A stretch of 64,000 nucleotides of DNA from Herbaspirillum rhizosphaerae_A (GTDB lineage: Bacteria; Pseudomonadota; Gammaproteobacteria; Burkholderiales; Burkholderiaceae_D). Made by a program: the position numbers and the translations under genes. Location of the stretch: positions 372,001-436,000 of the forward strand of contig NZ_JAQQFR010000001.1 of assembly GCF_046025915.1 (NCBI RefSeq). Direction: 5' to 3'. This document shows, one piece after another, positions 8,542 to 17,211 of the stretch. A model generated the notes under the pieces. It was not told the origin of the DNA, made no database searches, and worked only from the letters and a program-made list of their open reading frames with translations. The stretch's first letter is position 1. Every line of letters starts with the position of its first letter.

Positions 8542-9534
8542 TTAACCAACCAAACCATGCGCCTGTTGATCCGCGTGGTAGCTCGAACGCACCATCGCGC
8601 CGACCGCAGCGTGCACGAAGCCCATCTTGTAGGCTTCTTCTTCGTACATCTTGAAGGTGTCGGGATGTACGTAGCGGCGTACCGGCAAGTGGTCACCGCT
8701 TGGCATCAGGTATTGGCCGATGGTGAGCATGTCGACGTTGTGGGCGCGCATGTCGCGCATGACTTGCAGGACTTCTTCGTCGGTCTCGCCGAGGCCGACC
8801 ATGATGCCGGACTTGGTCGGGGTATTCGGATGCAGATCCTTGAAGCGCTTCAGCAGGTTCAGCGAGTATTCGTAGTCGGAACCCGGACGCGCTTCCTTGT
8901 AGAGGCGCGGTGCGGTTTCGAGGTTATGGTTCATGACGTCCGGCGGCGCCATCTTGAGGATTTCCAACGCGCGATCCATACGGCCACGGAAGTCCGGGGT
9001 CAGGATTTCGATACGCGTCTCTGGCGACAGCTCACGCACGCGCTGGATGCAGGCGGCGAAGTGGCCGGCGCCGCCGTCGCGCAGATCGTCGCGGTCGACG
9101 CTGGTGATGACGACGTAGCTCAGCTTGAGTTGGGCGATGGTGCGGGCCAGGTTTTCCGGCTCGTTAGGATCAAGCGGATCGGGACGGCCGTGGCCGACGT
9201 CGCAGAACGGGCAGCGGCGGGTGCACTTGTCGCCCATGATCATGAAGGTCGCCGTGCCCTTGCCGAAGCATTCGCCGATGTTGGGGCAGGATGCTTCTTC
9301 GCACACCGTCACCAGATTGTTGGCGCGCAGAATGTCTTTGATTTCGTAAAAACGGGTGGTCGGCGAGCCGGCCTTGACGCGAATCCAGTCAGGCTTCTTG
9401 AGCTTTTCCGCCGGCATGATCTTGATCGGGATCCAGGCCGTTTTGCCGGCGCCCTTTTGCTTGTCGGTGGGGTTACGCAGCGAAACTTCGGCTGTTGTGA
9501 TGTCGGTAGTCATAGTAGTGATGTCTGATGCCAT
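8542..9534 (-). CDS. lipA: Lipoyl synthase
   Basis: A radical-SAM enzyme of about 330 residues that inserts two sulfur atoms into octanoyl groups on the E2 and GcvH proteins. The auxiliary cluster motif CEEASCPNIGECF, the radical-SAM motif CTRRCPFC, and the C-terminal RSSYHAD serine (third-party cluster ligand) are all present. The start is given as the ATG at 9534, one base after the lipB stop, implying translational coupling. The ATG at 9513 (MTTDITTAEVSLR) is an equally reasonable start; neither has a strong Shine-Dalgarno. It is the last gene of the leftward lipB-lipA pair. Confidence 0.97.
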   Translation of the reverse strand: MASDITTMTTDITTAEVSLRNPTDKQKGAGKTAWIPIKIMPAEKLKKPDWIRVKAGSPTTRFYEIKDILRANNLVTVCEEASCPNIGECFGKGTATFMIMGDKCTRRCPFCDVGHGRPDPLDPNEPENLARTIAQLKLSYVVITSVDRDDLRDGGAGHFAACIQRVRELSPETRIEILTPDFRGRMDRALEILKMAPPDVMNHNLETAPRLYKEARPGSDYEYSLNLLKRFKDLHPNTPTKSGIMVGLGETDEEVLQVMRDMRAHNVDMLTIGQYLMPSGDHLPVRRYVHPDTFKMYEEEAYKMGFVHAAVGAMVRSSYHADQQAHGLVG

Positions 9535-9535
9535 C

Positions 9536-10192
9536 TCACGCGGATGGCGAAAAAGCAAAATGCTCAACGAGTTTGTCGGCGAGCTTCGTTTGCACGTCGC
9601 TCAGCGAAGCGGCGACGTCCAGCGTCTGCATGTCGACGGTGGCGAGGCCTTCGTAGCCGCAAGGGTTGATCCAGGAAAACGGCGCCAGATCCATCGCTAC
9701 ATTGAGCGACACGCCGTGATAGGTGCAACCGTTGCTGCGAATTTTCAATCCCAGCGCAGCGATCTTGGCACCCTGCCACGGCCCTGAACTGACATAGATG
9801 CCGGGCGCGCCCTGCTTGCGCTCACCAGCCAGATTATACGCCGCCAGCGTGTCGATCACCGCCTGCTCGATCTTTTGCACGAATTCGCGGGCGAACAAGC
9901 GGGCGCCGGGATGGTTGCGGCGCAAGTCCATGAGCAGGTAGATCACCACTTGGCCGGGGCCGTGGTAGGTCACTTCGCCGCCGCGGTCGGTCTGGATCAC
10001 GGGGATGGCGTGGGGATTGAGCACGTGGGCCATGTCGGCACCCAGACCGAGGGTGAACACCGGCGGGTGTTCGACAATCCAGAGCTGGTCGGGGGAATCG
10101 GCGGTGCGGCTGTCGGTGTAGGCGCGCATGGCGTTGAAGCTGGTTTCGTAAGCCTCGACGCCACGGTGAATAATCTGTGGAGCGGTTCGCAT
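9536..10192 (-). CDS. lipB: Octanoyl-ACP:protein N-octanoyltransferase
   Basis: A 218-residue transferase that moves octanoate from acyl-carrier protein to the lipoyl domain lysine, the step before LipA. Signatures are RGGEVTYHGPGQ, the acyl-thioester cysteine in NPCGYEG and the catalytic lysine in GAKIAALGLKI. The start at 10192 (MRTAPQIIHRG) matches the usual LipB length; a longer frame to 10255 adds residues not typical of the family. It lies immediately upstream of lipA. Confidence 0.96.
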   Translation of the reverse strand: MRTAPQIIHRGVEAYETSFNAMRAYTDSRTADSPDQLWIVEHPPVFTLGLGADMAHVLNPHAIPVIQTDRGGEVTYHGPGQVVIYLLMDLRRNHPGARLFAREFVQKIEQAVIDTLAAYNLAGERKQGAPGIYVSSGPWQGAKIAALGLKIRSNGCTYHGVSLNVAMDLAPFSWINPCGYEGLATVDMQTLDVAASLSDVQTKLADKLVEHFAFSPSA

Positions 10193-10271
10193 GACGGCAA
10201 GTGTAACGAAAATCCCGGATTGCCGCCCGCGCCGCATGGATTGTCCATGCAGCAATTTTCCGTTAAAAGCC

Positions 10272-10631
10272 TTACTGGCTGCAGCTTCCCGGCGCTTCGG
10301 TGATTTTTCCTGCGGTTACAACGGCACGATTGCGGCTGCCGAAACGACGTGCCACGGCATTAGCCACCTTGGTCAGGCGCACAAGCCAGTGACGACGGCA
10401 CAGGCCGATTTGCAGTTTGCTGGCCGTGTTGACCGATTCGATGACCACCAGACCCTGACCGGGAATGTCCAGGATTTGTCCGCCGGAAAGCCAGTAATCA
10501 GTGCGGCCCCCTTCAATGGTTATCCACACGCGGCCGCTGCCGACTTTCAGGCAGATCGGACGCGTGACCTGCAGCGACGTCACGTCGCCGGCTTGCAGCC
10601 GGATTTGCCTTCTAGTGAAAATATTTTGCAT
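10272..10631 (-). CDS. DUF2917 domain protein
   Basis: A 119-residue small cytoplasmic protein. The central region (TSLQVTRPICLKVGSGRVWITIEGG, YWLSGGQIL, IESV) is the compact beta-rich DUF2917 domain common in Burkholderiales, predicted to form a cupin-like fold. The function is unknown. The ATG at 10631 is preceded by GAGG; the frame could be extended to 10775, but that segment lacks similarity to the family. It is divergent from a GcvA-type LysR gene, a pairing often seen for this family, so that regulator may control it. Confidence 0.75.
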   Translation of the reverse strand: MQNIFTRRQIRLQAGDVTSLQVTRPICLKVGSGRVWITIEGGRTDYWLSGGQILDIPGQGLVVIESVNTASKLQIGLCRRHWLVRLTKVANAVARRFGSRNRAVVTAGKITEAPGSCSQ

Positions 10632-10808
10632 GATGCGGCCTCTTTGGATTACCTTTTGCGGGAAACTGATCGGCCGAAAGCGGCTTTCTGCGGGGCTTTT
10701 ACGAATAAAATGCCTGACCGATGGAGCTATTCTAGTCAGCGCCACGGGCAAACCAAAACGATATATATTCTCCATTCTTGCTAGTTTTTCTCACAAAGAA
10801 ACACACCC

Positions 10809-11738
10809 ATGGTTGATTTCCGCAAACTGCCCAACCTCGCTGCTCTGCGCGCTTTTGAAGCGGCAGCACGGCATGAGAGTTTTTCGCGGGCGGCGGAAGA
10901 AATCCACGTCACGCCGGGCGCGATCAGTCACCAAATCCGCGCGCTGGAAGAAGAATTGGGACTGCTGTTGTTCACCCGCAACGGCAAGCGCATCGCCATC
11001 ACCGAAAGCGGCCAGCGTTTTGCCGCGGCCATCCGCAAGTCGCTCGGTGAAATCGCGACCGCAACCGCAGCATTGCAAGAGCAAAACCGGCAGCAACGTC
11101 TGGTGGTGTCTTCACCGCCCTCCTTTGCCTCGCGCTGGCTGGCGCCGCGACTGTGGAAATTTGTCGACCGCCATCCCGGGATTGAAGTGGTGTTGCAATC
11201 CAGCAGCCATCTCAACGATCTGGCCCGCGACGGCATCGACGTAGGCCTGCGCTTTGGTGTCGGCAATTATCCGGGCCTGAAGTCGGAAAAAATCCTGGAA
11301 GAGTTCTATTACCCGGTTGCCAGCCCGCACTATCGCCAGGGTCGCTTGCCCTCTTCGCCGCAGCAATTGCGCGACTGCGTGCTGTTGCGCATGGATGGTC
11401 TGCAGGAATCTTGGCTGCCGTGGTTTGCACTGGCCGGGCTGGATCTGCCCGATCCGGCCGGTGGACTGGTGACGGAAGACTCGTCGCTGACGTTGCGCGC
11501 GGCTGCGGACGGCGCCGGTGTCGCGCTGACGCGCCATGCCATTGCGTCACAGGAAATCGCCGCCGGCGAGCTGGTGCGCTTGTTCGACATCGCACTGCTG
11601 AGCGACCGCGCCTATTATTTCGTCACCGTGCCCGACGTCGCGATAAAACCGCAGGTGCAGCATTTCCGCACTTGGCTCGAAGAAGAAATCGCACTTTTCA
11701 AAGCACACAGCCGCTGGCCCGGCCGAGTCTCCAACTGA
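10809..11738 (+). CDS. LysR-family regulator, GcvA-like
   Basis: A 309-residue LTTR of the GcvA/AmpR branch. The start is diagnostic: LPNLAALRAFEAAARHESF, then AAEEIHVTPGAISHQIRALE for the recognition helix. The effector domain includes SSPPSFASRWLAPRL and DVGLRFGVGNYPGL. It lies divergent to the DUF2917 gene across 177 bp. The inducer and targets are not evident. Confidence 0.9.
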   Translation: MVDFRKLPNLAALRAFEAAARHESFSRAAEEIHVTPGAISHQIRALEEELGLLLFTRNGKRIAITESGQRFAAAIRKSLGEIATATAALQEQNRQQRLVVSSPPSFASRWLAPRLWKFVDRHPGIEVVLQSSSHLNDLARDGIDVGLRFGVGNYPGLKSEKILEEFYYPVASPHYRQGRLPSSPQQLRDCVLLRMDGLQESWLPWFALAGLDLPDPAGGLVTEDSSLTLRAAADGAGVALTRHAIASQEIAAGELVRLFDIALLSDRAYYFVTVPDVAIKPQVQHFRTWLEEEIALFKAHSRWPGRVSN

Positions 11739-12169
11739 ATTCTGCCCGGCGCACTCTCGCGGCTGCCCGCTTGCCCGCCCGCAATCCCGCACAAACAAGC
11801 AAATGCTGCGGGAAAACCTCTCTGTTCACCTGCTAGCCAGCCATCGAAATACTCTATCGTATGTCCATAGAGCGGCAAGGATAATTGCCGACGAGCATCT
11901 GCGTTTGTTTGCCGACGGCGTCGCACGGATTACCGCCATTGCGACTGGCAGCAAATAAGATGCTGATAAAACCCTCTCCTCTTTGCATGCGCAGCACCGA
12001 TTGCTAACCGCAAGACAGGTTGTGCTTTGCCTCGCTTCGCGCCGGCTGCCGCATTGCTGTCTCTGATGTCACCGCTTGTTTGTTGTTGTCTTACCCATCC
12101 TTATCCAGGTCATTTTCTGGCTGGGCATTTTTTGTATTGAGTTTCACCAGTTTCGTTAGGAGATCGAAC
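11739..12169. other. 431-bp intergenic region
   Basis: No credible gene is seen. It holds the upstream region of the chemoreceptor at 12170, whose Shine-Dalgarno AGGAG sits at 12158-12162. No clear hairpin terminator for the LysR gene was found. Confidence 0.6.
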
Positions 12170-13711
12170 ATGAAAAATCTAAAAATCGGCATACGTCTCG
12201 GCATCGGCTTTTTCGCCATTCTGATGCTGATGGTCGTCATGCTGGGCATTAGCATCTGGCGCCTGCAGCAGATCAATGCGGCGGTTGTCTCTATGACGGG
12301 TGACTCGATCACCAACGAACGCAATGCGAACGAATGGCTGGCCGTGATACGCGAAAGCGGCATCCGCACCCTGGCGGTGATCAAGACGGAAGATCCTGAC
12401 GCACAACAGTTCTTCCAGGCACAGATTGCAGCTGAGTCGGCACGTATCGCACCGATGCGCAAGAAGATCGAGGAGATCAATACCGCACCGCAAGAAGTTG
12501 CGCTGTTGGCCGAGATCAACAAGACCCGTGATATATATCAGGTTGCCCGCAACGATATTTTCAAATTGAAAAAAGCCGGCGACCTCGACGCGGTCAAGAA
12601 AATGACCGCTGAAAAATTCACGCCCTTGTATACCTCTTACACCGGCGCAGTCGCCAAGTTCCGCGACTTGCAACGACAGGAAATCACCAATTCGGCGGAA
12701 GCTGTCGGCAACTATTACTCTTCCAGCCGCAACATGCTGATCATCCTCGGTGTGGTTGAACTGGTGCTGGGCGGCGTGTTGGCATGGCTGTTGACGGTCA
12801 GCATTACGCGTCCGCTGACCCAGGCCGTCGGCATTGCCGAAACGGTGGCATCGGGCGACCTGAGCTCCACCATCGTCTCTAGCGGCAAAGATGAAACCGG
12901 CCAGTTGCTGACCGCATTGAAGACCATGAACGACAACCTGCTCAATATCGTCAGCCAGGTGCGTGTGGGTACCGATACCATCAGCACCGCATCGAGCGAA
13001 ATCGCCAGCGGTAATCTCGACCTGTCGTCGCGCACCGAACAACAAGCCGGTTCACTGGAAGAAACCGCCTCGGCGATGGAGGAACTGACCTCCACTGTGA
13101 AGCAGAATGCCGACAACGCGCGCCAGGCAAATCAGCTCGCCGTGTCGGCCTCGGAAGTTGCGATTCAGGGTGGCACGGTAGTCGGCCAGGTGGTCGACAC
13201 CATGGGTTCGATCAACGACTCTTCCCGCAAGATTGTGGACATCATCAGCGTGATTGACGGCATCGCCTTCCAGACCAATATTCTCGCGTTGAACGCGGCG
13301 GTCGAAGCCGCACGCGCCGGCGAACAAGGCCGCGGCTTTGCGGTGGTGGCATCGGAAGTGCGCAGCCTGGCGCAGCGATCTTCGGCCGCAGCAAAAGAAA
13401 TCAAAACGCTGATCGACGACTCCGTATCGAAGGTCGACGTTGGCAGCAAGCTCGTCGTGCAGGCCGGCGAAACCATGAGTGAAGTCGTTGCGAGCGTCAA
13501 GCGCGTCACCGATATCGTCGGCGAGATCAGCTCGGCCAGCCAGGAGCAAAGCGCAGGTATCAACGAAGTCGGCCAGGCGATCACGCTTATGGATGAGGCG
13601 ACGCAGCAAAATGCAGCGCTGGTGGAACAAGCCGCCGCCGCTGCACAATCGCTGCAGGATCAGGCCGGCCGCCTGGCGCAGGTGGTCAGTATCTTCAAGC
13701 TGGCGCGCTGA
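12170..13711 (+). CDS. Methyl-accepting chemotaxis protein, Tar/Tsr-like with four-helix-bundle sensor
   Basis: A 513-residue transmembrane chemoreceptor. Membrane helix 1 is at about 11-31, followed by a mainly helical periplasmic 4HB domain to about 188. Membrane helix 2 (MLIILGVVELVLGGVLAWLL) is at about 189-209, then HAMP and the long signalling hairpin with RTEQQAGSLEETASAMEELT and the tip DGIAFQTNILALNAAVEAAR. It ends in SIFKLAR with no NWETF-type CheR/CheB tether. The start at 12170 is fixed by AGGAG eight bases upstream; the longer open frame is rejected. It stands alone in the genome context here, ends with a strong terminator, and its ligand is unknown. Confidence 0.94.
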   Translation: MKNLKIGIRLGIGFFAILMLMVVMLGISIWRLQQINAAVVSMTGDSITNERNANEWLAVIRESGIRTLAVIKTEDPDAQQFFQAQIAAESARIAPMRKKIEEINTAPQEVALLAEINKTRDIYQVARNDIFKLKKAGDLDAVKKMTAEKFTPLYTSYTGAVAKFRDLQRQEITNSAEAVGNYYSSSRNMLIILGVVELVLGGVLAWLLTVSITRPLTQAVGIAETVASGDLSSTIVSSGKDETGQLLTALKTMNDNLLNIVSQVRVGTDTISTASSEIASGNLDLSSRTEQQAGSLEETASAMEELTSTVKQNADNARQANQLAVSASEVAIQGGTVVGQVVDTMGSINDSSRKIVDIISVIDGIAFQTNILALNAAVEAARAGEQGRGFAVVASEVRSLAQRSSAAAKEIKTLIDDSVSKVDVGSKLVVQAGETMSEVVASVKRVTDIVGEISSASQEQSAGINEVGQAITLMDEATQQNAALVEQAAAAAQSLQDQAGRLAQVVSIFKLAR

Positions 13712-13733
13712 AGCAACACGCTTCGCACAAAGA

Positions 13734-13772
13734 AAAACCGGTTCGACTCTTGCGGGAGCGAACCGGTTTTTT
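13734..13772 (+). terminator. Intrinsic terminator after the chemoreceptor
   Basis: The stem AACCGGTTCG / CGAACCGGTT with a further CTC/GAG pairing inside the loop is followed by seven T residues. The A run on the left means it may also serve the convergent ybeD gene. Confidence 0.9.
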
Positions 13773-13797
13773 TACGTCTTGCTGAATGGCTGATGGC

Positions 13798-14070
13798 TTA
13801 CAGCACAAACTTGACCATCTCATGACCTGACAAGGCGCGATACAGGTTGTCGAGCTGCTCGCGGCTGGTCGCACGCACGGTGACGGTCAGCGACAGGTAT
13901 TTGCCCTGCGACGAAGGACGCATCTCGACCTTGCCGGCGTGGAAAGTGGGATCGTATTCCGTGATCATGTCAACGATGGTGTTGGCGAACTCATCGTGCA
14001 TGATGCCGACGACTTTGATGGGAAAGTCGCTCGGATATTCGATCAGGGATTCTTCGGTAGGAGCTGGCAT
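13798..14070 (-). CDS. ybeD: DUF493 (YbeD-like) protein
   Basis: A 90-residue protein with an ACT-like fold: FPIKVVGIMHDEF, SSQGKYLSLTVTVRATSREQLDNLY and GHEMVKFVL match YbeD of E. coli, a conserved neighbour of lipB. The precise role is not established. It lies downstream of the transaminase gene and points the same way. Confidence 0.9.
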   Translation of the reverse strand: MPAPTEESLIEYPSDFPIKVVGIMHDEFANTIVDMITEYDPTFHAGKVEMRPSSQGKYLSLTVTVRATSREQLDNLYRALSGHEMVKFVL

Positions 14071-14206
14071 GGTGTACGGCTTTCGACTTTCAATAGGGAC
14101 TGCGAGGAACTGCGCCTATTTTACGCCATGCACCAGCCGGTTTGCGCATGTCTTGCCAATCGACAATAAAAGGCCGGACATGCGTCAGTGACTCATCAAA
14201 AGCGCT

Positions 14207-15061
14207 TTATGACAGCGCGGCTTTGGCATCCTGGTAAGCCGCGTAGAGTTTGGTGAACACCGGGCCCGGCTTGCCGTTGCCGACAGCCTTGTCGTCGATG
14301 GTCACTACCGGCAAGACTTCCTTGGTGGCCGAGGACAACAGCACTTCATCGGCGGCGAAAACTTCTTCCTGCGTGATGCGGCGTGCTTCAAACACGATGC
14401 CTTGCGACTTGCACAATTCTTCGATCAGGCCGTAGCGGATACCTTCCAGGATCAGGTTGTCTTTCGGCGGCGCCGATAGCTTGCCGTCCTTGACGATCCA
14501 GACGTTGGACGACGACGCTTCGCTGAGGAAACCGTCGCGGAACTGGATCGCTTCGGTGACTTCGTGCTCGGCGGCGTATTGCGCGGCAAGCACGTTACCC
14601 AGCAGCGAGGTCGACTTGATCTGGCAATTCAACCAGCGCTTGTCTTGCATCGTCACGCACGCCACGCCCTTGGCGCGCACTTCAGCCGACGGCACCGCCA
14701 GCGGGCTGGTCATCATGAACACGGTCGGCGTGACCGGGTCCTTCGGGAAAGCATGGCCGCGCTTGGCGACACCGCGCGTGACCTGGATGTAGACGATCTG
14801 GTCACTGAGATCGTTGGCCTGCACCACGCGATCGATCAGCGCCAGCCATTCGGCTTCGCTATGCGGATTTGTAATACCGATGGTACCGAGGCTGCGGAAC
14901 AGGCGCGCAATGTGGTGCGTGCCGCGGAACGGTTTGCGGGCATACATCGGGATGACTTCGTAGACGCCGTCGCCAAAGATGAAGCCGCGGTCAAGCACAG
15001 GAATGCGGGCTTCGGAGAGCGGCGTCATCTCGCCGTTGAGGTACACGATAGGATCGTTCAT
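14207..15061 (-). CDS. dat: D-amino-acid transaminase (class IV aminotransferase)
   Basis: A 284-residue PLP fold-type IV enzyme. It starts VYLNGEMTPLSEARIPVLDRGFIFGDGVYE, and the PLP lysine lies in CQIKSTSLLGNVLA. The substrate-loop segment SEASSSNVWIV and the phosphate-binding SSATKEVLPV are present. It interconverts D-alanine/D-glutamate with 2-oxo acids, supplying D-glutamate for peptidoglycan or degrading D-amino acids. In many Betaproteobacteria it precedes ybeD-lipB-lipA. Here ybeD follows after 136 bp, but the lip genes are separated from it by three inserted genes. A branched-chain transaminase activity cannot be excluded. Confidence 0.9.
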   Translation of the reverse strand: MNDPIVYLNGEMTPLSEARIPVLDRGFIFGDGVYEVIPMYARKPFRGTHHIARLFRSLGTIGITNPHSEAEWLALIDRVVQANDLSDQIVYIQVTRGVAKRGHAFPKDPVTPTVFMMTSPLAVPSAEVRAKGVACVTMQDKRWLNCQIKSTSLLGNVLAAQYAAEHEVTEAIQFRDGFLSEASSSNVWIVKDGKLSAPPKDNLILEGIRYGLIEELCKSQGIVFEARRITQEEVFAADEVLLSSATKEVLPVVTIDDKAVGNGKPGPVFTKLYAAYQDAKAALS

Positions 15062-15196
15062 GGGAGCGTTTTTAAGAGAGTTATCGGGGCTTGTATCGGG
15101 AATAAAGACATTCTTGCACAGACACGCACAGGCCGTTATGCAAAGTAAGCATTGCGCGATGCCATGCGTCGGCGTCGCGCAATGTCATGGATGTTG

Positions 15197-16939
15197 CTAT
15201 AGCGGCTGGATGCTGAGACGGCTGACACTGTCACCGGGAGCATTGTCACGATTGGAAAAATGCCAGCGCTGCTGGTGATAGCGCGCCACGGTTTCGCGGT
15301 GGGCGATGCTGACGATGGCCGACTGCGGCAGTTCTTCCTGCAGCAGAGAGTACAAGGCCTCTTCAGTTTCGCCGTCCATGGCGCTACTGGCTTCGTCGAG
15401 GAAGACGACTTCCGGACGCGTGAGAAATACGCGCGCAAACGCCAGGCGCTGCTGTTCACCGGGCGACAGGCGATTGCCCCAGTTGTTGTAGACGTCGAGC
15501 TGGTCTTTCAAGTGCGACAGCCGGCACAGATCGAGATAGTGACGCATTGCCAGATCGGTGTAGGCGCCCTCGTCCGCCGGATATGCCAACGCCGAACGCA
15601 GCGTGCCGATCGGCAGGTAACTCGATTGCGGCACGAACATCAGTTTGGACTTGTGCGGAATCTGGATATCGCCGCCGCCATACGGCCAGATGCCGGCGAT
15701 GGCGCGGAACAGTGTCGACTTGCCGCAACCGGAGGGGCCGCTGACGAGGATGCGATCACCGAAATGAATCGTCCCATTGACGCCGGCGATCAACGCGCTG
15801 CCATCAGGCAAAGCCAGGTCGACCTTTTCAAGCAGAATGGCGCCGACGTTGTTGCGTTCCACCGAGATGCTGGCGGGCTGCTTCTGCGCCTGCTCGACCG
15901 CGAGGTTGAAACCGGCCAGACGGTTGATGCTGGCCTTCCAGTCGGCCAGTGTGGTGAAGGTGTTGATGAACCAGGATAAAGCGTCCTGCACCTGGCCGAA
16001 AGCACTGCTGATCTGCATCAGCACGCCCAAGGTGATCGCCCCGGAAAAGTAACGCGGCGCCGCCACCAGTAATGGAAAAATGTTGGCGAACTGGGCATAG
16101 AAATTAACCGCGATATTGAGGCTCTTGGTGGTGCGCATAATGGCCCACCAGTTTTGACGGATGTCTTCAAAACGCAGGTTGAGTTCACCGCGCTCGCGCC
16201 GTTCGCCGCGATACAACGCGATCGCTTCTGCATGTTCGCGAATGCGGATCAGGCCAAAACGATAGTTCGCCTCGAAACGCTCCTGGTTGAAACTTTGCAC
16301 CACCAGCGGCTTACCGATCCACCAGATGATCCACGAACCGACGCCGGCATAGGCGATGGCGAACCACACCATGTAACCGGGAATGATCAACTCATGGTTC
16401 ATCAGAGCGAATGACACCGGGCCGCTGATGGCCCACAGAATACCGACGAACGACACCAGCGTGACGGCGCTGGAGATGAAGCCCAACACCAGACTGATCG
16501 TGCTTGATGTCAGAGAACGCAGATCTTCGGCAATACGCTGATCGGGGTTGTCGGCAATGTGGCCCTGCTCCATGCGGTAGTAGGCCTGATGCGCCAGCCA
16601 CTTCGCCATGTACTTATCCGTCATCCAACTGCGCCAGCGGATCTGCAACGATTGCGTCAGATAGACACGTGCAGTGGCGACGACAATGTACGGAAAAGCG
16701 AGATAACAGAATTGCCAGAGCAGGCGCTTGAAAGCAACGTAGTCTTTGTTTTGAATGGAGTCGTACATGGTCCGATTCCAGTCAGTAAAGAGCACGTTGA
16801 TGTAAACCATCACCAGTACCAGCGCGATGATCACCGCCAGCAGGCCCCAGGCCTTCCATCGTTCTTCCGAGATCCAGTATGGTTTGATGAGCTGCCAGAT
16901 GGCACGGCGGTCGAAGGCTTTTTTCTTGTTGGCTGTCAT
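15197..16939 (-). CDS. ABC transporter, fused permease-ATPase, SbmA/BacA-like (YddA type)
   Basis: A 580-residue inner-membrane transporter of the ABC_membrane_2 family, the group that includes SbmA/BacA, Rv1819c and peroxisomal ABCD proteins. The membrane part (about 1-350) has six hydrophobic helices and the family-typical TDWNRTMYDSIQNKDY and RWRSWMTDKYMAKWL segments. The ATPase part shows Walker A SGPSGCGKST, a signature LSPGEQQRLAFAR and Walker B VVFLDEASSAMD. Likely cargo is peptides, B12 or very-long-chain acyl compounds; this is inference from the family. The start at 16939 is chosen because the family N-terminus begins there. It is divergent from another ABC transporter gene. Confidence 0.9.
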   Translation of the reverse strand: MTANKKKAFDRRAIWQLIKPYWISEERWKAWGLLAVIIALVLVMVYINVLFTDWNRTMYDSIQNKDYVAFKRLLWQFCYLAFPYIVVATARVYLTQSLQIRWRSWMTDKYMAKWLAHQAYYRMEQGHIADNPDQRIAEDLRSLTSSTISLVLGFISSAVTLVSFVGILWAISGPVSFALMNHELIIPGYMVWFAIAYAGVGSWIIWWIGKPLVVQSFNQERFEANYRFGLIRIREHAEAIALYRGERRERGELNLRFEDIRQNWWAIMRTTKSLNIAVNFYAQFANIFPLLVAAPRYFSGAITLGVLMQISSAFGQVQDALSWFINTFTTLADWKASINRLAGFNLAVEQAQKQPASISVERNNVGAILLEKVDLALPDGSALIAGVNGTIHFGDRILVSGPSGCGKSTLFRAIAGIWPYGGGDIQIPHKSKLMFVPQSSYLPIGTLRSALAYPADEGAYTDLAMRHYLDLCRLSHLKDQLDVYNNWGNRLSPGEQQRLAFARVFLTRPEVVFLDEASSAMDGETEEALYSLLQEELPQSAIVSIAHRETVARYHQQRWHFSNRDNAPGDSVSRLSIQPL

Positions 16940-17211
16940 GTGAGTTCCGGAGGGGTTCTGTGCAAGATCATCTGCGATGATAAGCAATCCGGGCGATTTC
17001 GGCTTTGGAATAAATGCAACCAAGTGCAACCAAGGACAATCGCCTGCCGGCCGGCGGCGTTCGTCAGCCTGCAGCAAGCTACCCGCCCTGTTTTGGTGAA
17101 CGGGTTAAAATCTCTGTTCTTCGCCGCACCGACGCTGTCCGCATGCGTTGTCATGTGCACACAGGTGCCTGGAACGTGGACACGTTCTCATGGCGATATT
17201 TTGGAGATTGC

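Noticed and set aside
10520..10528. A TTATCCACA DnaA box inside the DUF2917 gene
   Set aside because: A single box in coding sequence 30 kb from the origin, with no neighbours; likely chance.
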